Origin: Norana najaformis
Taxonomy: Eukaryota > Annelida > Clitellata > Crassiclitellata > Hormogastridae
DNA: 64,000 bases
Direction: 5' to 3'
Assembly (NCBI GenBank): GCA_964023275.1
Contig: OZ029921.1
Span: 1,254,501 to 1,318,500 of the forward strand
A model generated the notes under the pieces. The model ran no database searches, was not told the origin of the DNA, and saw only the letters and a program-made list of their open reading frames with translations. Each line of letters starts with the position of its first letter. The stretch's first letter is position 1. Below, one piece after another: positions 56,640-64,000 of the stretch. Made by a program: the position numbers and the translations under genes.

Positions 56640-57855
56640 TGACTTAGTGTCTAGCTGGTCAACTTGTAGTATATTGACTACTAGATAACTGACCGAATGA
56701 CCCAGATTAGGATCAGCCAATTGGACTAAGCAGGAATCTGACCCAATTAGCAACAACACGGTAGGACTATGTACTAAAAATGAAACTCAGAATTCTTTTT
56801 ATACTTACATGTAAAGTCGACGAAATTTCGCTCTCTTTGAAACTTATCTTCGAAATTGTTCCATAGAATGATCAAAATAAAGTTGAAACACCGTAGCAAA
56901 CTTAAAATTCGTACTTAGCAGTACTTAACACTAAACGAGAGTTTTCGTACTACGCTGTTAGTACAGTTTCAAAAACTATTCTTCAATATGCGCCCGTAAT
57001 TGCGCCAGTGTGGAAAAACGTTAGACACTGATGCGTGAAAATTAGTTGCTAGACACTAATGTGGACAGTAGGCTTAACGTCTTATAATAAAAGCAATCGA
57101 TGTGTTCCACAATCAGACGTCTAACGTGGTCTCCAGTATTCCGAAAGCAGTTTCAGTTAACTGTGTTGTTTTCACCAGATAAGTTTGACTGATCGTGACG
57201 ACCATACAACTAGGCTACTATGATCAGGTTCCGTGAGATTCGAGCCTTGAAAAACTGAGCAATTTTAATCAAATATCCTGTTTCAAAAAAAACACTCATA
57301 TCTGATAGACTCCAGTACGGAGCCTCCGAAGTGACATCTAAAAACGAGCGGAAAATTAATTTTTATGTCGTACTACTACTGCTACTGTCTTTTGTACAAC
57401 GTTTTAACGTGCATGTCACTTATGAGGCTCCACACTGCATATGGCACGTGCACACTGTGATTAATCATACATGAGACCAGGATGGTGCAAAAGCCTGATA
57501 CTACATGAGCCGGCGTCACAAATGCACGCGGAAGTTTCTGCATCCGGGAGTGGTTTAGACTTCAGACCTTAGATAGCAGAATAACTGGTTCAGTTATGAA
57601 GCCAGAAGTTGGTGGCCCCTGGCGTCTGTTTGGTTGATTAACAAGTTGACGGTTTCGCTGTTTGATTGATTTATCTGTGGTTTTGTTGATTGATGAAATT
57701 ACTGTTTGATAATTGGTTGTTTTTTAGGGTTGACCTATGATTGAACTATATGAATTTCATTTACTGACTTATGTTTATTCTCTTACTGAATGTGACAAGC
57801 TTACTTACTTATTTACTTACACACTTACTAACTTCCTTACTCACTCACTCACTCA
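56640..57855. other. Intergenic, no gene seen
   Basis: AT-rich, with a few actgactt/gttgattga words. No exon supported. Confidence 0.5.
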
Positions 57856-57859
57856 CCCA

Positions 57860-57995
57860 CCTATACGGATACGGACCGTGCTAGTCAGAGATTCAAATCT
57901 CTGAAATATGCCAATATCAGTATGCGAACCGGCATTCTCACGCACAGAGGCGCCTTGACGTACGCTTTAACCAACGTAGCTAACCAGGCCAGAAT
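57860..57995 (-). repeat. SINE-A 5' part
   Basis: Minus-strand head with A box TAGCTACGTTGG and B box GGTTCGCATAC, then the ggcatatttcagagatttga block. The 3' half is missing. Confidence 0.7.
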
Positions 57996-58364
57996 ATCCT
58001 GGTAGGAGTAAAGCATTCGGCTCAGCGCATGTTATCATAATTTCACAGAAATTACAGACCTACCGAGTAAATTATGTTTGCATAACAAAATATCTTCCAC
58101 GCATACATATGTTTACTTTTGCAATTACACTAGCTCTAATGATACTGCTCCAGTATCAGTGATGTTTGCCTTCGTTCCAACCGTTGGCCTAGATAAAGTT
58201 TTCTGCTTTTAATTTTCTCTCGAAATGTACATAAAGTTAGACTTTTTCAAATATTGCATCGTTTTTTGCTGACGTTTTGCTCCTTTTTTTACTGTTTTGT
58301 ATGCTGTAAAGTGTGGGCGTTTGTCTGTCGCTAATAAACATTACTTTCTTACTCATTGATAAAC

Positions 58365-58560
58365 GTGTGTATATATGTATGTATGTATGTATGTATGTAA
58401 GGTATGTATGTATGTAAGGTATATACAGTATGTATGTATGTATGTAAGGTATGTATGTATGTAAGGTATATACAATATGTATGTATGTATGTATGTAAGG
58501 TATATATGTATATATTTATGTATGTATGTATGTATGTATGTTTGTATGTATGTAAGGCAT
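58365..58560. repeat. (TATG)n microsatellite
   Basis: TATG blocks broken at intervals by taaggtat. Confidence 0.9.
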
Positions 58561-59524
58561 GCATGAGTTTCAAGCTTGTTATTTAAAGCGAATGGGTGCT
58601 TCAGCATGAATGGTATCACGTGACTGCTTCAATGGCAATCTCGCGGTAACACCTGCTCATAAACCCTCCATTAGCGAACATCAGATTCTCTGCCTACGTC
58701 CGGTGAGCTATAAAAAGATTATTACAGAGAAACAGAGGCGTGTTACTGGTCTGGCTACATTTACCGCAATGGGCCTTATTGATGTCGTCACGTGGTATTA
58801 GTTACCGACACAAACAATTGACCCTGTGACCTCAAAATGGAAATGTTGAACTGACCGTTATGAAAGACGCACAATTCATTAAATAGTTTAATGACTTATA
58901 ATTTAAGAAAATATAAAATTAGCTGTGAATTAATTATCAACTTTTATAGCGCCGGTGTATAACGTACGGATGAACAGAAGTGCCAAACCATGGCCAGTGA
59001 TCGAATTTAATTCAACGAGTCTGCTATTTAGCGCGTGTGGTCTCGACATAACCTATTTTAAAGTTCCGAGAAGACAGAGACACACACACACAGACACACA
59101 TAGAGGGACAGAGACACAGAGACAGAGATACGGCTTTTGGTGGCGTACTGAATGAGTGCACTGCGATGCTCGAATTCGATCCCCGACTCAAGCCTTCTTC
59201 ATTTCACCAACCAGTTCATATTTCTCTGCAAACAGACAGGTCAAAACACAGCTAAAGATATCCACTTGCACTCCTAGCACGACTGTGGCCTTAGGCTCAT
59301 CGGCATAAGTTGTCTAGTAGTAGGACAGTCGATAATATGACGCATTTATCATCTTGTAACAGAGTCATACATTGTCTCGTACCAGACACAATCGAGTCTG
59401 TCAGTAGGCCACATTTATTGTTGTGGTAACAATCGTGACAGTAGTTATCGTCGTAACGATGACGCCGAAGATACCGATAGTGATGATTACGAAGAAGATA
59501 ATAGTGATAAGAGCCGCGGTAATT

Positions 59525-59532
59525 ATGATGCT

Positions 59533-59563
<31 letters not shown>

Positions 59564-59635
59564 AACGATGGTGATAACGATGATGATAACGATGATGATG
59601 ATAACGGCAACGATGATGATAACGATGTGCTGTCA
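59525..59635. repeat. (GAT)n microsatellite
   Basis: GAT trinucleotides with AAC interruptions, just 3' of the last recognised PGRMC-like exon. Confidence 0.9.
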
Positions 59636-59654
59636 TAAATAATTCGAAGCCGAC

Positions 59655-59977
59655 CTTTGAACTGCATTTCCCAGCGTTCCAGACTTTCTTTCTGTGCTGG
59701 AGTGAGGTCAGAAAGGTCATCATACCCTTCCGGCGTTGCCATGGTCATCGTTGCCAGGCAACGGGACGCATCACGCCCAGCGAACGCCTCATACGGACCT
59801 CCTGTGCAAAACAAAGAACTGTTCCTTATTTAGATGTTGATTATGTAACATTAGGCCTAACAAAGTTTATTTAGCGCCTGAATATAAATGCGCTACATAC
59901 AAAGAGACAGAGATAGAGAGAGCCAGACACACAGAAAGAGAGATAGACAGACAGACAGGCAGATAGATCGATCGATC

Positions 59978-60031
<54 letters not shown>

Positions 60032-60628
60032 TAGATAGATAGATAGACAGATAAATAGATAGATAGACATATATATATAGATAGATAGACAGATAGATAG
60101 ATAGTAGATAGGTAGATAGATAGATAGATAGATAGATAGAGACAGGGAGAGAGACACAGAGAGAGAGACAGAGAAGGGGATAGAGAGAGAGACAGAGAAA
60201 GGGACAGAGAGAGGAACAGAGAGAGACAGAAAGAGAACATAAAGCAGACAAATAGAGACAGACAAATAGAGACAGACATTTAGCCAGAAAGGCAAACAAG
60301 CAAACAGACAGACACTGACTAAGACGACTCGATCCACTAAATCAGACAAAGCGAGAAGCTAGCGCCTTTTATCACAACCTATATCGGATGCAATATCGAA
60401 GACCCACCCGGTCCGTAGAACTGTTTTCCTTTGTCGGTGACATCAAAGACGTTTCCGTTCAATGCCACATAGATCGGCGTCGTTTGATCTTTTCCGTCGA
60501 ACGCCCGCAACTCCTCTGGGGTGAAGACACGTTTTTGATTATCCTCGCCAGACATAGCAATCTTCCAGTTCAAGGCCACTCCGAGGAAGCAGGAGCTCAG
60601 AGAGGTTGATCGGAGCTGATCCGCTGAT
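59655..60628 (-). CDS. Membrane-associated progesterone receptor (cytochrome b5-like heme) family
   Basis: Exon 60628-60408 (strong acceptor cttctgccttcccgcag) and exon 59801-59655 join in phase 1. The frame gives [48 protein letters not shown] and [20 protein letters not shown] ending MQFK. This is nearly the PGRMC1/2 core ([52 protein letters not shown]). The Tyr residues that bind heme in this family (FYGPEGPY) are present. An in-frame ATG at 60,555 could start a short cytosolic form. The frame upstream ([15 protein letters not shown]) may be the end of a membrane anchor. The usual last exon (a VGxLL-type segment) was not found, and the exon 2 donor (GTCGGC) is weak. Members carry heme to P450 enzymes and others. 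Confidence 0.8.
59900..60300. repeat. (GATA)n/(GACA)n microsatellite
   Basis: About 400 bases of GATA, GACA and GAGA tetranucleotides in the PGRMC-like intron. Confidence 0.95.
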
Positions 60629-60670
60629 CTGCGGGAAGGCAGAAGTGTTTCTTTTCCTATATTCACTACC

Positions 60671-60862
<192 letters not shown>

Positions 60863-61029
60863 TCATCATCACACAGTATACAATGAATACTTAACTGCAT
60901 AAGAGATCTTTTGCGGTTCTATGCAATAGGCCTAAGCATTAAAACCAGCTGTTTATAAGTAGTTACATACCTATGCACGCATTTACCTCCTAAGGTTCGA
61001 AAGGCTGCTATTGCGATAATCTCGTAAAA

Positions 61030-61260
61030 TGGAGGCATTCATTCGATTAGCTTAAAGATTAGATTACAGATCAGATTACAGACTGGAAATACAGGTCAGA
61101 TCACAGATCATATCACAGATTAGATTGAAGATAAGATCAAAGGTCAGATTAAAGATTAGATTAAATAACAGTTTACTTATTAGATGAAAGATTAGATTAC
61201 CGATATTAATACCTGATTATGACACTGATTAGATTTAGAATCGAATCAATTCAGATTAAA
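61030..61260. repeat. Degenerate agattaga repeat
   Basis: The words cagattacagatc and gattagattaaag recur irregularly. A similar ctaatct/agtctagtc tract lies at 61,610-61,760. Confidence 0.6.
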
Positions 61261-61281
61261 GCTGAACAGTCTTTGGAACTT

Positions 61282-61307
61282 ACCTGCTAATCTTGATCAC
61301 CAGGGCC
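61282..61307 (-). CDS. Tentative upstream micro-exon of the PGRMC-like gene
   Basis: ttttag|TGGGCCCTGGTG...AGCAG|GTAAGT gives WALVIKIS and joins the 60,628 exon in phase. Short, so chance is possible. Confidence 0.25.
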
Positions 61308-61784
61308 CACTAAAAATCTCCAAACGAACCGTCTTAAAGGTACTCTTCCATTTATACAGCGCTGTAAACTCAGGTGTGCAAACTCAGGTGGAAGGGACTA
61401 ATTAACGTTCATACGTCTAATTACCAATTCACTGTAAAAGCGGCCGGTTCTTTGAAGGTCTGGAAAACCCATCCGCACGGGGTCTGGGTAGAATGAGGCT
61501 GATAACAAATGGATTCTGGTGCTTAAATATATTCGTTCCACTACGTTTTATCGTTAAAACTCTAAAAATTATGTGGTCGTGTCCTTGCCGGTTACCATAG
61601 ATAAAACGCGAATCTAATCTAATCTCATCTACTGTAGTCTAGTCAAGTTAAGTCAAGTATAGTCCAATCTATCATGCAGTCGAGTCTAGTCTAGTCAAGT
61701 CAAGTCTAAACTCCGCCAATCTTACCCAGTTTAGTCTAGATTCATCTTATCTAGCCTACTCCTATTGTTACGAATTCTACGGTT

Positions 61785-61890
61785 ACTGTGTAGGGAACTT
61801 GAGCAAGTCCTTCATCAACAAATGCTCAGTGCCAACGATTGTTGCTAAGTCATGAGATAATGGCGCTTAATAAATGCAGAATTATTACTA
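61785..61890 (+). repeat. SINE-C 3' fragment
   Basis: ggttactgtgtagggaactt, then gagcaagtccttcatcaaca and atggcgcttaataaatgcag. Confidence 0.7.
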
Positions 61891-62099
61891 TTGTACTCCA
61901 CCCGATGCGCTTTCGCCTTTCACTTCTTGGTCACAGCAGCACAGGAAGCTATAAGCGATTAACCTGGTTGTCATAGTTACAGTAAGTCACCTTTAATTAA
62001 CGGACCAAGGTGGATCCGCCTGATCTGCTCACGTGAAAAACAACGGCACTAAATCCCTACAACTCCTGAAAAGGTATATCTTTCCCTCGCCATTTCAAG

Positions 62100-62105
62100 A
62101 GAGGC

Positions 62106-62164
<59 letters not shown>

Positions 62165-62165
62165 G
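62100..62165. repeat. (GACA)n microsatellite abutting an exon
   Basis: About 16 perfect GACA units. They end about ten bases from the end of the hydrolase exon at 62,174. Confidence 0.95.
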
Positions 62166-62173
62166 ATGAGGAC

Positions 62174-63753
62174 CTGCGTCGCTGGCTTGGCAGGGAGTGG
62201 CAGTTGGGTCAGTCGCAGGGCCACCGCAGCGGCCAGGTTGCCGCCATTGCTATCACCTGAACTCCACAGAAACAGACTTGTCTAATTATCTGACTGACTG
62301 TCTAACGGACTGACTGACTGACTGCCTGACTGCCTGACTGACTGCCTGACTGACTGGCTGGCCTTACTGGTTGTTAGATTACCTATCGTTACCTTTCTTT
62401 ATCTTACATTAGCATACCTTACCTTAATTAACTTACCTTAACCTCTTTTTTATTATGAATTATTGATTTCATTTGCGACATCTGTATTTGAACCCGGGAC
62501 GCAGAGATTAGCTAGTGACTCTGAACATTTATGAAGCGCCCTATGGCTGTCTATCACGCAGGCGTCCACAAGTTACTATATAGAGTCGCCACCTGGGGAC
62601 TGAATGGTTTAAAATCTATTGTGGATTTGAAGCGCCATCAAACTGATGGCTGGGACATTATGATAAAAGCGCCATAGAAGTCTCTAGGTTAGATTTGCCT
62701 CCGATGAGGCGCTATACAAATTTGCGATTGCATTTACAATTACCCATGACGGCGATTCGTTTTGGGTCGACGTTGTAGTCAATGGTTCGTCCGATGAAGT
62801 GGACCGTGGCCGACACGCAGTCATTGAACGGAATCGGATAAGTCACTTCCGGTACACGTCGGTACCTACCAACTTCCAAGACCCACTTTCTCACCGAAGA
62901 AAGACTATAGCACACAATCAAACATACACGCTCAAAATGCGCTTTATAAATATTTAGATACATGCAGGCATCGGCAAAAGGACCTCTGTCTAGGCTGGTA
63001 TTTCCCAAATGTATGTATTCGTTATCGTAACGGTAATACTGTTGGTAATCGTTATCGTTAGATATGGTTTTGGGAGTGGTATTGGAGGCTATGGAAGTAG
63101 AATGGACAGGATAGTATGGTTGCAACAGTGAAGTTTCCTCTAGTGTTATTGTTGTAATCTGACATTTATAAAGCGCCACTTCAAGAATAGACTCATCAGA
63201 AGCGCTCCTGACCCGAACCAGTGAGACCACTGGCAAATAATACAGACTTCAGGCGCTTGCGAAACTGCGGAAGAGACAAACTGAGGAATACTAGCCGGAG
63301 CTCTCGGGAAAGGCGATTCCAGCTATTGGGTCCAACATAGGCAAAGCTTCTAGACTGCGCTGTAGCAGTGCGCATACGAGGGACAAAGAACAAAGTATGG
63401 TGGTGCTATCGTGGTGTTATTGTTGATGTTGGTTACAGCCTCCACCACCACCAACATAACACTACACCAAAACTACCTCGATGGTGATGGTGGGGTGGTT
63501 GTAGTACTTGACTGAACGCCTGTGAATAAGCTGGTTCCCTCGATTTGCTTTCGTTGGCCGCTGTAGAAATCTCGAGTTTACGATTACGATTTCGATTACT
63601 TCAGTAATAAAGGCTCACAAAATTTATGACGAATTCCAGGATGAGAACATAGATTCGCACGATCCACGGCTGATCGATGGAAGGAGGCAGAGGCTTGTAG
63701 AGCACGTACGATCGACAGACGGTCAGAAGGACGAAGAAAACCAGACCCTTCAT
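62174..63753 (-). CDS. Arylacetamide deacetylase / NCEH1-like hydrolase, incomplete
   Basis: Three pieces in the right order on the minus strand. Exon 63753-63619 (ATG start) gives a membrane anchor MKGLVFFVLLTVCRSYVLYK and PLPPSIDQPW, like AADAC's IYTPLPDNVEEPW. Exon 62865-62744 gives YRRVPEVTYPIPFNDCV and DYNVDPKRIAVMG. Exon 62256-62174 gives GDSNGGNLAAAVALRL, the nucleophile elbow GxSxG. Junctions 2 and 3 agree in phase (1). The exon carrying the HGGGW oxyanion-hole motif should lie between 62,866 and 63,618. I cannot find it; that interval holds a LINE remnant and other repeats. The C-terminal exons (catalytic Asp and His) are also not found. Family members are ER membrane ester hydrolases. 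This may be a pseudogene or a broken assembly. Confidence 0.7.
63155..63400 (-). mobile_element. LINE 3' end (WNRLSR family)
   Basis: Minus-strand peptide FAYVGPNSWNRLSRELRLVF followed by QFRKRLKSVLF, then a 3' end gaagtggcgctttataaatg. It lies where the missing hydrolase exon would be expected. Confidence 0.75.
63505..63600 (-). repeat. LINE 3' UTR fragment (GATTAC-tail family)
   Basis: tgaacgcctgtgaataagct, then ggttccctcgatttgctttc and ctcgagtttacgattacgat. Same family as 19,556-19,690; the sense strand is not settled. Confidence 0.6.
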
Positions 63754-63759
63754 CTTAGG

Positions 63760-64000
63760 CTGTAGTGCAATGTAAGTAACATGATTCTGTTTACTTGCAT
63801 GTATTCGAGAACTGCTATAGCGCTTTTTTCTACCTCACAAAAAAGCATGTCGTTCTTTGTACGACAAAACCTGTTGAGATACACAGTGTCCCTCAACACC
63901 AGATATACAGCCATCTGTATTCTCTTTTCTGCTAATCCTCTCTGCTGTGTTCTCCTCCCGACTCCTCTCCTCGACTCTGTCCTCTCTCCTCTGCTATTTT
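63760..64000. other. Window end, no gene seen
   Basis: Upstream of the hydrolase start. A tatagcgcttttttctacct repeat-end motif (near 63,817) and a CT-rich end. Confidence 0.45.

Noticed and set aside
59867-60349. Leu/Ser/Ile-rich membrane-protein frames on the minus strand
   Set aside because: Pure translation of GATA/GACA tetranucleotides; three frames are equally open.

Overview
This is nuclear DNA of an intron-rich animal, most likely a bilaterian invertebrate. Every convincing gene is split by GT-AG introns, the non-coding DNA is packed with micro- and minisatellites, and several tRNA-derived SINEs and LINE 3' ends recur throughout. The conserved genes (RECQL4, TMEM254, SCHIP1, a PGRMC-type cytochrome-b5-like protein, an AADAC/NCEH1-type hydrolase) are animal families. 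I cannot name the species or phylum from the sequence.

Layout. 1-4,800 (+): last eight exons of a RECQL4-type helicase. 4,801-9,746: repeats only. 9,747-16,692 (-): an eight-exon gene whose exon phases join into one 1,109-residue frame. Its N-terminal 409 residues are a poly(ADP-ribose) glycohydrolase (PARG) fold with the catalytic residues replaced. Its C-terminal 700 residues carry six amphipathic helices of the PKA-anchoring (AKAP) type. 16,800-21,430: SINEs, LINE 3' ends and two related hAT-like elements. 21,601-24,441 (+): TMEM254. 24,442-26,970: AT-rich, degenerate repeats. 26,971-38,500 (-): SCHIP1, seven exons, with introns full of repeats. 38,500-53,900: a 15-kb repeat-dominated stretch with only weak exon candidates. 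53,961-56,594 (-): a probable membrane protein with tyrosine motifs. 59,655-60,628 (-): a PGRMC-like gene. 62,174-63,753 (-): pieces of an AADAC-like hydrolase that lacks its HGGG-bearing exon.

The genes do not form an operon or an obvious pathway. The item most worth following is the PARG-like/AKAP fusion. It looks like a pseudoenzyme scaffold that could join a former ADP-ribose-binding fold to cAMP-dependent kinase. Homology calls come from my memory of protein families and from exon-phase consistency. No database search was run. Repeat-family names (SINE-A, SINE-B and so on) are local labels.
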